NCBI GenBank assembly: GCA_964343305.1
Contig: CAYFJO010000024.1
Location: 1 to 51,794 of the forward strand
DNA from: CAYFJO01 sp964343305
Lineage (GTDB): Bacteria > Planctomycetota > Planctomycetia > Pirellulales > Pirellulaceae
Length of the DNA stretch: 51,794 bases
Direction of reading: 5' to 3'
The position numbers and the translations under genes are program-made. Every line of letters starts with the position of its first letter. Positions within the stretch are counted from its first letter, which is position 1. The notes beneath the pieces are model-generated. The model was given only the letters and a program-made list of their open reading frames with translations. It searched no databases and had not been told where the DNA came from. Positions 43,700 through 51,794 of the stretch are shown here, piece by piece.

Positions 43700-45292
43700 A
43701 TGACAAATAAAGATACTTCTCGCGAATCCAAGCAGACGATCGCAACGGTCGTCTTCATGGCGTGTGCTGGTCTGATGGCGCTATGTGCCGTTGCGTTTCG
43801 TCCCGCGCCCTATGTGCAAACGGTCGAAGGCGTGGGCGATCGCGTGTTTCCCGATTTTGGCGACCCAAGTGAAATTGCCAGTCTCGAAATCGTGCACATT
43901 GACAAACAACAACGCAAGCGGCTCAAGATCGTCAACCGTGCCGGCCTTTGGGTGCTGGAGTCTCACAAGAACTATCCGGCAGATGCCAAAGACGCGAAGG
44001 AGCGCATCAACCAGGCGGCCTTTGCACTGATGGAATTGACAATCGTCAAACCCGCAACCAAGATGGCGGCCGAGCACGAACTCTTCGGCGTGCTAAACCC
44101 CGGTGACGACGATGCGCTGGACAGCGACGGGGCCGGCATGTTGGTCGTGGTCGAGAACATCGAGGGAAAGAAACGCGCCGAGTTGATCATCGGTAAACAA
44201 GTCAAAAACAAACGCGCCCAACGTGTCGTTCGACGTCCTGGCCAGAACCTCGCCTACGTGGTCAACATCGACCCCAAAAAACTCTCGTCCAAATTCTCCG
44301 ATTGGATCGAAGGTAATCTGCTGGGCATCAAGTCCAACGACGTCCAGCGGCTGAGTTTCCTGGATTACAGTTGTGTTTTGACGCAACAACAGGAAGTCGT
44401 CGAAGGTCAGGCGGCCATGGTGGAACGATTCAGCAAGTTTGTTCAGCATGCAGAGTTGGTCGTGGATTGGAACCTAGAAAGTTACGAATGGGAGTTGAAC
44501 AAGTACAACGAGTTCAAGGACAGCCAACCGGTGCCCGCCCAGCTTGGCTTCGATCAAGCACTTGACAACAAGAAGCTGGACAACTTTCGAGCCGCACTTG
44601 GCAGCCTTCGCATCCTCGACGCCCAGGCCAAGCCCAAGTCTTTGAAGCCGGATTTGCGAGTCGATGAAGCCTTGACGAACGACCAGGACGCCATGGCGTC
44701 GCTCAGCCAGCGCGGATTCTATCCAGTCGGAAACACAGACGGCTCGTTGATGCTGGCCAAGGAAGGGGAAATATACATCGACACGTACGATTACGTTCGC
44801 TACGCACTGAAGTTTGGCAAGTCCGTGAACTCGGAAACCGATGATGGCGAAATTCAGTTGAACCGATACCTTCTCGTTTCGGTGTTTCCCGATGTGCAGC
44901 GGATTCCCAAGCCCGAGTTGCGGGAAGTGCCGGAACCGGAAGAAGCAGACGAAGCGGAAGCACCTAAAGAGGATGAGGAAAAAGAACAAGACGAAGCGGC
45001 AGACGAGGACGAACCTGAAGTTGACGAGGCCGAAAAGGAACGTCAGCGGATCATCAAATCCAACGAGCGTAAGGAGAAAGAGTATCTCGACAAGGTCGAA
45101 GCAGCCAAGACGAAGGCCAGCAAAGCCAACCAGCGCATGGGCAACTGGTACTACGTTATCTCCGAGGGAATCTACCGGGAGCTGAACCTAAGTCGCGTCG
45201 ATTTGATCACGCAAGCCAGCATCGACCAAGGTTTTAGTATCGAAGCGTTTCGTAAGCTGGAAAGCGACGGTTTGCCGAAGCGAAAGCAGTAG
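43700..45292 (+). CDS. DUF4340-domain membrane-anchored protein
   Basis: The 530-residue protein has one N-terminal membrane anchor (TIATVVFMACAGLMALCAVA) and a repeating DUF4340 fold (GLWVLESHKNYPADAKDAKE; LFGVLNPGDDD). A very acidic stretch lies near residue 415 (EADEAEAPKEDEEKEQDEAA), followed by a basic coiled coil. DUF4340 proteins commonly follow GldFG-type genes, so it is probably part of the same envelope complex. It is likely extracytoplasmic. Exact function unknown. Confidence 0.82.
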   Translation: MTNKDTSRESKQTIATVVFMACAGLMALCAVAFRPAPYVQTVEGVGDRVFPDFGDPSEIASLEIVHIDKQQRKRLKIVNRAGLWVLESHKNYPADAKDAKERINQAAFALMELTIVKPATKMAAEHELFGVLNPGDDDALDSDGAGMLVVVENIEGKKRAELIIGKQVKNKRAQRVVRRPGQNLAYVVNIDPKKLSSKFSDWIEGNLLGIKSNDVQRLSFLDYSCVLTQQQEVVEGQAAMVERFSKFVQHAELVVDWNLESYEWELNKYNEFKDSQPVPAQLGFDQALDNKKLDNFRAALGSLRILDAQAKPKSLKPDLRVDEALTNDQDAMASLSQRGFYPVGNTDGSLMLAKEGEIYIDTYDYVRYALKFGKSVNSETDDGEIQLNRYLLVSVFPDVQRIPKPELREVPEPEEADEAEAPKEDEEKEQDEAADEDEPEVDEAEKERQRIIKSNERKEKEYLDKVEAAKTKASKANQRMGNWYYVISEGIYRELNLSRVDLITQASIDQGFSIEAFRKLESDGLPKRKQ

Positions 45293-45318
45293 GTCTCGCG
45301 GGCTTGTGGGCGGACTCA

Positions 45319-46014
45319 TCACTCCTTCAACGCTTTCTCAATTTCGGCGGCAACCTGCTTGGCCAGTATCGTGGAGCCGTCTGGTTTGAAGTGAACGTTG
45401 CCTGGCGCGGTTGTCAGCGTTTTCATGTGAGGCACCATCACGGCATGCAAATCGTTGACCGGGATGCCGTGCTTCTTCATGACTTCGGTCGCAACGTGAT
45501 TGTAAACCACGTCGTCGCCCACTTTGCGTCCGGCCTCGCCTTCCGGCACTGGCGTGGTCGATGCCCAAATCAACTTGGCGCCGGTTTCCTTGAGAATCGC
45601 AACGATCTTCTCCAAGTTCTTGCGATATTGCTCTGGCGTGTGAGTCAGTTTCCCATTCACCTTATCGCGACGACCCTGTGTTTTCGATTCCGGGTTTCGA
45701 TAACACAGATCCCACAGCCCCCAATTGAAGTGAATCACATCCCATTTGCCATGCTTGGCGTCTAACCACTTCGGCAAACCGGCCAGGCCCATTCCTGTAT
45801 GACCCGCGTTTCCTTTGACACGCTGAACTGCGGCTTTGGTCTTCAGCAATTCGATGACCGGTTTAGTGTACCCGATCGAAATCGAATCGCCGATTAACAA
45901 AACACGAGGCAACTTGGCGTCCTGGTTTTCCGGTTGCTGTGCGTTAACAATCGGAACTTGCAAGCTAACAAGGGCGATAATCACGGCGGGCAGTCTGAGT
46001 CGTGGTCGAAACAT
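45319..46014 (-). CDS. Secreted SGNH/GDSL hydrolase
   Basis: The 231-residue protein has a signal peptide (LPAVIIALVSLQVPIVNAQQ) and SGNH blocks: VLLIGDSISIGY (block I), GNAGHTGMG (block II) and, near the C-terminus, NVHFKPDGS (block V, His in place of the usual Asp-x-x-His start). FNWGLWDLCYRN may be block III. Relatives act on acetyl or acyl esters of carbohydrates. Convergent with the DUF4340 gene. Substrate unknown. Confidence 0.78.
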   Translation of the reverse strand: MFRPRLRLPAVIIALVSLQVPIVNAQQPENQDAKLPRVLLIGDSISIGYTKPVIELLKTKAAVQRVKGNAGHTGMGLAGLPKWLDAKHGKWDVIHFNWGLWDLCYRNPESKTQGRRDKVNGKLTHTPEQYRKNLEKIVAILKETGAKLIWASTTPVPEGEAGRKVGDDVVYNHVATEVMKKHGIPVNDLHAVMVPHMKTLTTAPGNVHFKPDGSTILAKQVAAEIEKALKE

Positions 46015-46077
46015 GAGATACTCCAGTTACATTTTCAAGTTGAACGCAATGCGACGTAACATGGACCTTTTTAGAGC

Positions 46078-46491
46078 CTATCCCAAAACCGGGACTGGCT
46101 TTCCCAGCGCGAAATCCGGCGGGCCGAACTGGTCTTGTGGAACGCCTGTGACATGGTACAGCGTGGTGAACCAATTGCCAATCGCGTGATGATGGGCTGC
46201 CGGCCCGTGACGGCGATAGGCCAAATAGCGTCCTCGCGAATTCAATTTGCCGTTCAGGTTGCCCGGCACGACCATCGGCTATTCGACCGCGGTGGAATGA
46301 TGCTTGTCGGAATTGTTGCTCACGTTAACGATGATCGTGTTGTCGAGCATCGTGCCATCGCCTTCCGGCGTCTTGTTGAGTTTGCCGGCCATTGCGGCGA
46401 TCTGTTCCACGACGAAAACGAACCAAACAGCAATCACCAAATGAATTGGAGAATCCGATTTGCGCAATTCATCAACAGCGAAGAGTGCCAA
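46078..46491 (-). pseudogene. C-terminal remnant of a DUF1552-family protein, frameshifted
   Basis: On the minus strand 46491-46279 reads PEGDGTMLDNTIIVNVSNNS-DKHHSTAVE, which matches the C-terminal part of DUF1552 proteins (ATPEGDGTMLDNT, HHST). After a stop, another frame (46275-46078) reads GNLNGKLNSRGRYLAYRR and TGVPQDQFGPPDF, the family end. The N-terminal 300 residues are missing. It is a decayed fragment with no role of its own. Confidence 0.6.
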
Positions 46492-46933
46492 CTTTCCGTT
46501 GAATACCCCGTATTATTGGTCTTATTTTTAGATTGATGATTGCAACGGTTGAATCAGTCGGAACGTTAACGCCAGACAACTAGTCGATACCGAGTTCCTG
46601 TGGCCGAAGCGTGTGTTTGGATCGTCTCCGTTGCAAACACTCCAGCTATCTTTTCTTGATCTAATTCACCAGTCCCGCGACTATTTGACAAGGCTGACCT
46701 CGAAGAGCGAGCAAAAAGAGCTTCGATACCACATTGACATGGCATCGAAGACAGAAAGGGCAAAAGTCAAAAGGCGAAAACTTCGTGGGCAGACGAGAAT
46801 CTCGTTTTGATCTCTGAAAATGCACAAAGTAGGACGACAAATTGGCGAAAGCAAATAAGTTTGGAGAGTTTCTTTCTTGTTAAACACGAGCTATCTATTT
46901 CAATAACGTTTGAAAGATCAAAAGGGGCAGGCA
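46492..46933. other. Gap of about 440 nt without a convincing gene
   Basis: A weak plus-strand open frame (46613-46810, 65 basic residues) shows no recognisable motif or ribosome binding site and is not called. The last 50 nt contain the nhaA leader with AAAGGGG at 46921. No strong promoter pair was found. Confidence 0.4.
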
Positions 46934-48283
46934 ATGGGGCAAAAACGTAATCGATCAACCGTCGAGTTGTTACAAGAGTTTTCACTTCCGTTGATCGCTG
47001 GTGTCTTTGTGGCGATGGCGTTTGCGAATTTCAATCGCGTCGCATATGAGTCCGTCGTACACACTCCGATCTATGAACTCCCTGCTCAACTCTTCAGTTC
47101 TCACAACGACATGATCGACGAGCATCTGTCGCACCTCCACGCCACAAACGGCGTCGAACACTTTTTCACATTGCACTTCTTGATCAATGACATTTTCATG
47201 GTGCTGTTTTTTGGCATTGCCGCCAAAGAGATCACCGAAGCGTGCTTGCCGGGCGGATCGTTAAACCCGATCTCCAAAGCGATCAATCCACTGCTTGCCA
47301 CTGTGGGCGGCGTTGTCGGTCCGGTGGGGGTCTTCTTTCTGTTGAACGCCATCATGGGGCAACCGGCGTGGATCAACGGATGGGGGATTCCAACCGCGAC
47401 CGACATCGCGCTTGCGTGGCTGGTCGGCCGATTCATCTTTGGCAAGGGGCATCCCGCGGTCAGCTTTTTACTGCTGCTCGCGGTAGCCGACGATGCCATC
47501 GGGCTGGCCATCATCGCGCTGGCCTATCCAGATCCATCGCATCCGACGATTTGGGCCAACGCGTTGTGGATCGTCCCAGGCATGCTCGTCGCATTAATCT
47601 TGCGAGTGCGAAATGTCCAATCGTGGATTCCCTACATCGCAATCGGCGGATCGTTGGCCTGGTGGGGATTGTACAGCGCTCATCTGCATCCCGCGTTGGC
47701 GCTGGTGTTCATCGTGCCGTTTCTACCGGGTCCAAAACGAGACTACGGATTGTTCGAAGAAGAAACAGATTTCGACGAATCGGAACAAGTCGCCCACGCA
47801 CACGGCGGGCACGCACACAGTCCACTGGAAAGATTTGAACATCAACTCAAACTCCCCGTCGACTTTGGCCTGTTCCTTTTCGCGTTCGTTAACGCAGGCG
47901 TGCCACTGAGCGGCATCACGTCGTTGACGTGGATCGTGTTGCTGTCATTACTCATTGGCAAAACCGCTGGCATCACTGCTTTTTCAATGTTGGGCGAGCG
48001 ACTGGGTTGTCCGTTGCCGCAAGGGATGAACCGTCGGCAACTGGTGGTGGCGGCGATGATTGCGGGAATCGGTCTCACGGTTGCGTTGTTTGTTTCCGCG
48101 CAGGCGTTCGCTGATGCAGGCATTCAAGGCGCGGCTAAAATGGGGGCCCTGTTCTCCGGAGCGATCGCGGGAGTTGCGATTTTGTCTAGCTATTTGCTGG
48201 GCGTCAAGAAGGCGTCGAGCATAACACAACCAGCACCCATCGAAGTCCCGTTGGGGACGAAACACACCGTCGCATCAAACTAG
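46934..48283 (+). CDS. nhaA: Na+/H+ antiporter NhaA
   Basis: The 449-residue protein has about 12 membrane segments and the NhaA hallmarks LLLLAVADDAIGLAIIAL (paired Asp of the ion site) and GWGIPTATDIALAWLVGRFI. It exchanges Na+ or Li+ for H+ across the inner membrane. It is longer than the enterobacterial protein (about 390), with a His-rich cytoplasmic loop (AHAHGGHAHSPLERFEHQL) near residue 300 that may sense pH or metal; this is inference. Start ATG 46934, 7 nt after AAGGGG. Confidence 0.92.
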   Translation: MGQKRNRSTVELLQEFSLPLIAGVFVAMAFANFNRVAYESVVHTPIYELPAQLFSSHNDMIDEHLSHLHATNGVEHFFTLHFLINDIFMVLFFGIAAKEITEACLPGGSLNPISKAINPLLATVGGVVGPVGVFFLLNAIMGQPAWINGWGIPTATDIALAWLVGRFIFGKGHPAVSFLLLLAVADDAIGLAIIALAYPDPSHPTIWANALWIVPGMLVALILRVRNVQSWIPYIAIGGSLAWWGLYSAHLHPALALVFIVPFLPGPKRDYGLFEEETDFDESEQVAHAHGGHAHSPLERFEHQLKLPVDFGLFLFAFVNAGVPLSGITSLTWIVLLSLLIGKTAGITAFSMLGERLGCPLPQGMNRRQLVVAAMIAGIGLTVALFVSAQAFADAGIQGAAKMGALFSGAIAGVAILSSYLLGVKKASSITQPAPIEVPLGTKHTVASN

Positions 48284-48321
48284 TTCCTGTTCACACGAGA
48301 AGAACGATCGAGGCACCCGGA

Positions 48322-49251
48322 ATGCTCGCATGGCAGCAGATTCACAGAACGACGAATCGATGGCAAACGGCACTGACGCGTTTTTTCACAAAGTCGCACG
48401 GCGCAGTCCAGGTTGGCTATGCACTCATCACGTGTCTTGTGGTCGCGGTGCTTATCCCAACCGCTGTCTTGCTGAATCGATTCCTGACGCGATCGTTTTC
48501 CGACGCTTCGCGTGCCCTTTCGATGTCGCACGATGTGTCACTGCATCACGATGAGCGTCCCGACGTCACAGCACCAAGGGAAGCCGACGCAGGATCGCGA
48601 GCCGTTCTTCCCTGGACTTTGGCTGCCGTTGCACTGAGTGCTGTCGGCGTGTCGATTGCCTGGCTGTTTGCCAACCGTCAAAACACAAAGCCGGCGAAAC
48701 AACACAATGACGAAGACGGCGCTCAGGCGTGCCTATCGATGGAATCCGTTTTTCTCAAACGACAGTCAATCTATCGAATTCTGGCCGGCGACCCGACCGC
48801 GATTTTTGGCGACCAAATCACCGTTAAGAGTTTGATGACGAAATCGGTCGTTACGGTTTCAGAAAGAGCTGCCGCCAGCAAAGTGCGCGAGCTAATGGCT
48901 CGACGGCGTCTTCGCCATGTCCTCGTTTGCGATTCGAATCGTCTGGTAGGGATTATTAGTGATCGGGATCTTCATAGTCGGCCAGCCGCGACGGCCAGTG
49001 ACGTCATGACGGCCAACCCCTTGAATGTCAGTCCAGATTCATTGGTTGGCCCGGCGATCACGTTGATCGTCAAGAACAGAATCTCGTGCCTGCCTGTCGT
49101 AAGCGACGATCGTTTGCTAGGTGTGCTGACGACGACCGATTTGTTGTTCGCGCTGCAAAGCGTGCTTCAAACACTTCAACGACTGTCGTCCGACGTTTCC
49201 GCCAAGCAACTGCGAGACGAAAACGATCTAACAACGAAGGAAACAGAATGA
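48322..49251 (+). CDS. Membrane-anchored protein with two CBS domains
   Basis: The 309-residue protein has two N-terminal membrane segments (GYALITCLVVAVLIPTAVLL and AVLPWTLAAVALSAVGVSIA) and a C-terminal pair of CBS motifs (ITVKSLMTKSVVTVSERAAA, with LVGIISDRDLHSRP; then TASDVMTANPLNVSPDSLVG with LLGVLTTTDLLFAL). CBS pairs bind adenosyl compounds and often regulate transporters, so it may control the NhaA made from the preceding gene. It ends with an ATGA overlap into the next gene. Confidence 0.82.
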   Translation: MLAWQQIHRTTNRWQTALTRFFTKSHGAVQVGYALITCLVVAVLIPTAVLLNRFLTRSFSDASRALSMSHDVSLHHDERPDVTAPREADAGSRAVLPWTLAAVALSAVGVSIAWLFANRQNTKPAKQHNDEDGAQACLSMESVFLKRQSIYRILAGDPTAIFGDQITVKSLMTKSVVTVSERAAASKVRELMARRRLRHVLVCDSNRLVGIISDRDLHSRPAATASDVMTANPLNVSPDSLVGPAITLIVKNRISCLPVVSDDRLLGVLTTTDLLFALQSVLQTLQRLSSDVSAKQLRDENDLTTKETE

Positions 49252-49523
49252 ACGAATCCAGTTGCGAAGTGATTTCAATCGCCTTGGCGGCCGAACTGCT
49301 CAATGTGCCGATCAGCGTTGTAATTACAATGATCCGCACCGGATTGCTCGAAACCATTCGAGACAACCATCTCGATCGATCGGACGTTGAACATCGTGCG
49401 ATTACATTGCGACGCATGGCCCACGGACGATCGGGCAATGCGGTCGCTGTGTTGAACCAGATGTGTGACCAACAAGACGCAGGTCAGCCGTTGTCGTCAA
49501 ATAAAGATATCTCTCAGGATTGA
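49248..49523 (+). CDS. Small HTH (excisionase-like) protein
   Basis: The 91-residue protein contains ISIALAAELLNVPISVVITM-IRTGLLETIRDNHLDRSDVE, the winged-helix/MerR-AlpA-like pattern used in excisionases and small regulators. Its ATG overlaps the CBS stop by 4 nt and it is 15 nt before the glutamate synthase-like gene. It could regulate this cluster. The DNA target is unknown. Confidence 0.6.
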   Translation: MNESSCEVISIALAAELLNVPISVVITMIRTGLLETIRDNHLDRSDVEHRAITLRRMAHGRSGNAVAVLNQMCDQQDAGQPLSSNKDISQD

Positions 49524-49538
49524 ATTGGAGCGTGAAAA

Positions 49539-51110
49539 ATGGTCTGGTTCATTCTTTGGGCCGTTCTCCTGATTTCGGCACTTTGGGCATTGCGTGACGT
49601 CGCGCAACATCGGCACGCGATTATCCATAATTTCCCAATCATTGGACATTTTCGATACTGGCTGGAGAGCATCGGGCCGGAGTTGCGGCAATACATTGTC
49701 ACTGACAACAACGAAGAGCGTCCATTTAGCCGCGATCAGCGAAGCTGGATTTACGCCTCTTCGAAGCGCGAAAACAACTACTCGGGCTTCGGCTGCGACA
49801 ACGATCTGGAAAACTCGCCCAACAACGTGATCATTAAGCACGCGGCGTTTCCCATCGCGGATCCAGAACCGGGAGACGAAGATCATGCCCCCCAATTCCG
49901 CATACCGGGCGCGAAGATTCTTGGTGGGCATCGTCAACGCAAAAAAGCGTTTCGGCCCGACTCAGTGATTACCATCTCGGGCATGAGTTTTGGTTCGTTG
50001 AGCGCGCCCGCGATCGAGGCACTGAACGCGGGCAGCGCACTGGCAGGTTGTTTGCACAACACGGGCGAAGGCGGGGTTTCTTCTTATCATTCCAGCGGGG
50101 GCGACCTGGTTTGGCAAATCGGAACTGCCTACTTTGGATGTCGCGACCAAGACGGGCGTTTCGACATCGCGCGATTTCGTGATGTTGTGGCGACCTATCC
50201 GATTCGCGCGATTGAGATCAAGTTGAGCCAGGGAGCGAAGCCGGGGCTTGGCGGCCACTTGCCGGCTGCGAAAATCACTCCGGAAATCGCGGAAATTCGA
50301 GGCATTCCCGTCAACAAGGATTGCATCAGTCCGTCGGCACATCGTGAGTTTGGCGACGTCGACAGCATGCTCGACTTTGTAGAACGACTGGCGGATGAAA
50401 GCGGTCTGCCGGTTGGGATCAAATCGGCCGTTGGAGAAGTGCGCTTCTGGCGCGACCTGGTGGAGCTAATGTCGTCGTCCGATCGAGGCGTCGACTTCGT
50501 GACAATCGACGGCGGCGAAGGTGGCACGGGAGCCGCTCCGATGGCGTTTTCCGATTTCGTGTCGCTGCCATTCAAACTGGCGTTTACGCAGGTGTATCAA
50601 GAGTTTGCCAACGCAAACATGCATCACAACGTGGTCTTCATCGGCTCTGGAAAACTCGGTTTTCCCGAAACCGCTTTGTTTGCAATGTCGCTTGGTTGCG
50701 ACTTAATCGCGGTCGCGCGTGAGGCCATGCTATCGATCGGGTGTATCCAGGCCCTCAAGTGCCACACCGGATTTTGTCCCGCGGGCGTCGCGACGCAGAA
50801 CAAGTGGTTAATGGCCGGGCTCGATCCAACACGCAAATCGGTTCGTGTGGCAAACTACGTGACGATGTTGCGCAAAGAAATCTTGCAGCTTTGTCGCGCG
50901 TGCGGTGCATCGCATCCGGCATTGATGACAACCGATCACTTCGACATTCTCGATGAACGGTTCGGTGCTGAGAGTGCGACAAATTGTTTCGGCTATGAAG
51001 CGGACTGGGGATTGCCGTCGCTTTCGGATCAACTCGCGCTCCAAGAAATCATGACCGCTTCTTGCGACGACACGCCGACCGATCCTCTGCTCGTCGAAGT
51101 CCTGGCATAG
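49539..51110 (+). CDS. FMN-binding glutamate synthase-family protein
   Basis: The 523-residue protein has one N-terminal membrane segment (FILWAVLLISALWALRDV) and a glutamate synthase barrel with GMSFGSLSAPAIEALNAGSA, KLSQGAKPGLGGHLPAAKIT, PVNKDCISPSAHREF and FVTIDGGEGGTGAAP. The motif C-x5-C-x4-C (CIQALKCHTGFC) fits a [3Fe-4S] cluster. It lacks the glutaminase domain and the GltD partner is not nearby. Related stand-alone proteins have unclear substrates; an amine transfer or redox role is likely. Confidence 0.85.
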   Translation: MVWFILWAVLLISALWALRDVAQHRHAIIHNFPIIGHFRYWLESIGPELRQYIVTDNNEERPFSRDQRSWIYASSKRENNYSGFGCDNDLENSPNNVIIKHAAFPIADPEPGDEDHAPQFRIPGAKILGGHRQRKKAFRPDSVITISGMSFGSLSAPAIEALNAGSALAGCLHNTGEGGVSSYHSSGGDLVWQIGTAYFGCRDQDGRFDIARFRDVVATYPIRAIEIKLSQGAKPGLGGHLPAAKITPEIAEIRGIPVNKDCISPSAHREFGDVDSMLDFVERLADESGLPVGIKSAVGEVRFWRDLVELMSSSDRGVDFVTIDGGEGGTGAAPMAFSDFVSLPFKLAFTQVYQEFANANMHHNVVFIGSGKLGFPETALFAMSLGCDLIAVAREAMLSIGCIQALKCHTGFCPAGVATQNKWLMAGLDPTRKSVRVANYVTMLRKEILQLCRACGASHPALMTTDHFDILDERFGAESATNCFGYEADWGLPSLSDQLALQEIMTASCDDTPTDPLLVEVLA

Positions 51111-51129
51111 ACTTGAGGACGGATTTGAA

Positions 51130-51794
51130 ATGGCGACCGAAACGGCTGAAATCATCAACGCGGAAGATTACGCCGAGATCAACGTCGACCATCTCATCAT
51201 GGGGCGCAAGATTGGGTCGCCGATCTACGATGCGAAGGGTGTCATGTTGCTTTCGGCCGATACCAAAGTTACGCCGCAGCACAAGCAACGTATGCGCGAC
51301 TATGACCACGGGGAAGTATTTGTTCGCAGGGGAGACTTGTCACGGATCACTCACGGCAACGCCGCTGCCGATGTCGAGCACGACAGCCTGAAGATTCTGT
51401 TCACGTCGCAACTCGCCGATCAACTGAGCGGCGTGTTTGAAAATGGCGTGTTGGTTGAAAAGGCCGAAGATTCACCTCTGCGCGATCGCGTCATCGAAAA
51501 CATTGGCGCATACAATGCCAAGAAACGCGAACGATTGATCAAGCAATATGGCGAGGCATGCAATAACATCGAAGGGATCTTACAAGACGCGTTGAGCGGC
51601 AAGCAGGTTGACGGCCGAGCGATGGCGCACAGCGTCGGTTCATTTTTGGAATGTCTGGTAGGCGACGTCGATGCGGCGCTGAGTGTCATCAATCTAGCCC
51701 GGGGGGAACAACAGATCTCCGAACACTGCCTTCGCGTCTCCGTAAGCGCGCACCAGAACCGTTACGAGGGTGTGGTTGACGCTGCGGCGGCAGA
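51130..51794 (+). CDS. HD-GYP-type signalling protein, N-terminal part (runs off the right edge)
   Basis: From ATG 51130 the frame is open to the window end (221 codons). The N-terminus reads INVDHLIMGRKIGSPIYDAK-GVMLLSADTKVTP, which resembles the N-terminal domain of planctomycete HD-GYP proteins, and a helical segment follows (QISEHCLRVSV). HD-GYP proteins degrade cyclic di-GMP. The catalytic domain itself is outside the window, so the family call is tentative. Confidence 0.5.
   Translation, partial: MATETAEIINAEDYAEINVDHLIMGRKIGSPIYDAKGVMLLSADTKVTPQHKQRMRDYDHGEVFVRRGDLSRITHGNAAADVEHDSLKILFTSQLADQLSGVFENGVLVEKAEDSPLRDRVIENIGAYNAKKRERLIKQYGEACNNIEGILQDALSGKQVDGRAMAHSVGSFLECLVGDVDAALSVINLARGEQQISEHCLRVSVSAHQNRYEGVVDAAAA

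Noticed and set aside
46613..46810. 65-residue basic plus-strand frame upstream of nhaA
   Set aside because: No ribosome binding site or motif was seen, and it has no homologue that I recognise.

Overview
The window looks like a chromosomal segment of a planctomycete, probably of the Pirellula/Rhodopirellula type. This is inferred from gene content and style: a complete 14-subunit complex I operon, a lipid A gene (lpxB) showing a Gram-negative-type envelope, a ceramidase-type secreted protein, a DUF1552 remnant, very long low-complexity membrane proteins, and an unusual density of short palindromic repeats in nearly every intergenic gap. No rRNA, tRNA, CRISPR array or intact transposase was recognised.

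Layout. (1) 1-4700: the 5' part of a minus-strand PutA-like proline dehydrogenase, a two-gene unit of a MoxR-type AAA+ ATPase and a metallopeptidase/VWA protein, and a convergent M20 peptidase. (2) 5033-21224: the nuoABCDEFGHIJKLMN operon on the plus strand, headed by a palindrome that matches the Rex (NADH/NAD+ sensor) operator. The operon is interrupted by repeat families and by a broken four-helix-bundle (S23-like) gene between nuoF and nuoG. Several repeats are read as protein: the tail of NuoM, the tail of NuoJ and an insert in NuoL. (3) 21291-24353: a degenerate sigma-54-activator-like protein, a degenerate receiver-like protein and the Mrp/NBP35 Fe-S carrier. (4) 24533-28916, minus strand: a 44-residue Lys/Ala histone-tail-like protein, an SGNH hydrolase, an M50 protease, LpxB and a family 2 glycosyltransferase. 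(5) 29112-33509: a BASS-family transporter, an FtsX-like permease with two long coiled coils, and a secreted ceramidase-like protein. (6) 33891-45292, plus strand: a 1,247-residue membrane protein with a disordered domain of about 550 residues, NadB, then GldA-type ATPase, a GldF-GldG fusion and a DUF4340 protein. (7) 45319-51794: a secreted SGNH hydrolase, a decayed DUF1552 fragment, then nhaA, a CBS protein, a small HTH protein, an FMN glutamate-synthase-like protein and the start of an HD-GYP-type protein.

How the parts relate. Complex I oxidises NADH and pumps ions, and the Rex-type site would tie its expression to the NADH/NAD+ ratio. Mrp, next downstream, could serve Fe-S cluster delivery, which complex I needs in quantity. 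LpxB and the glycosyltransferase point to outer-membrane glycolipid synthesis. The Gld-type ABC cluster, DUF4340 and the giant disordered membrane protein are the best candidates for an envelope system that is poorly described. The nhaA to glutamate-synthase-like run looks like an ion/pH-related unit.
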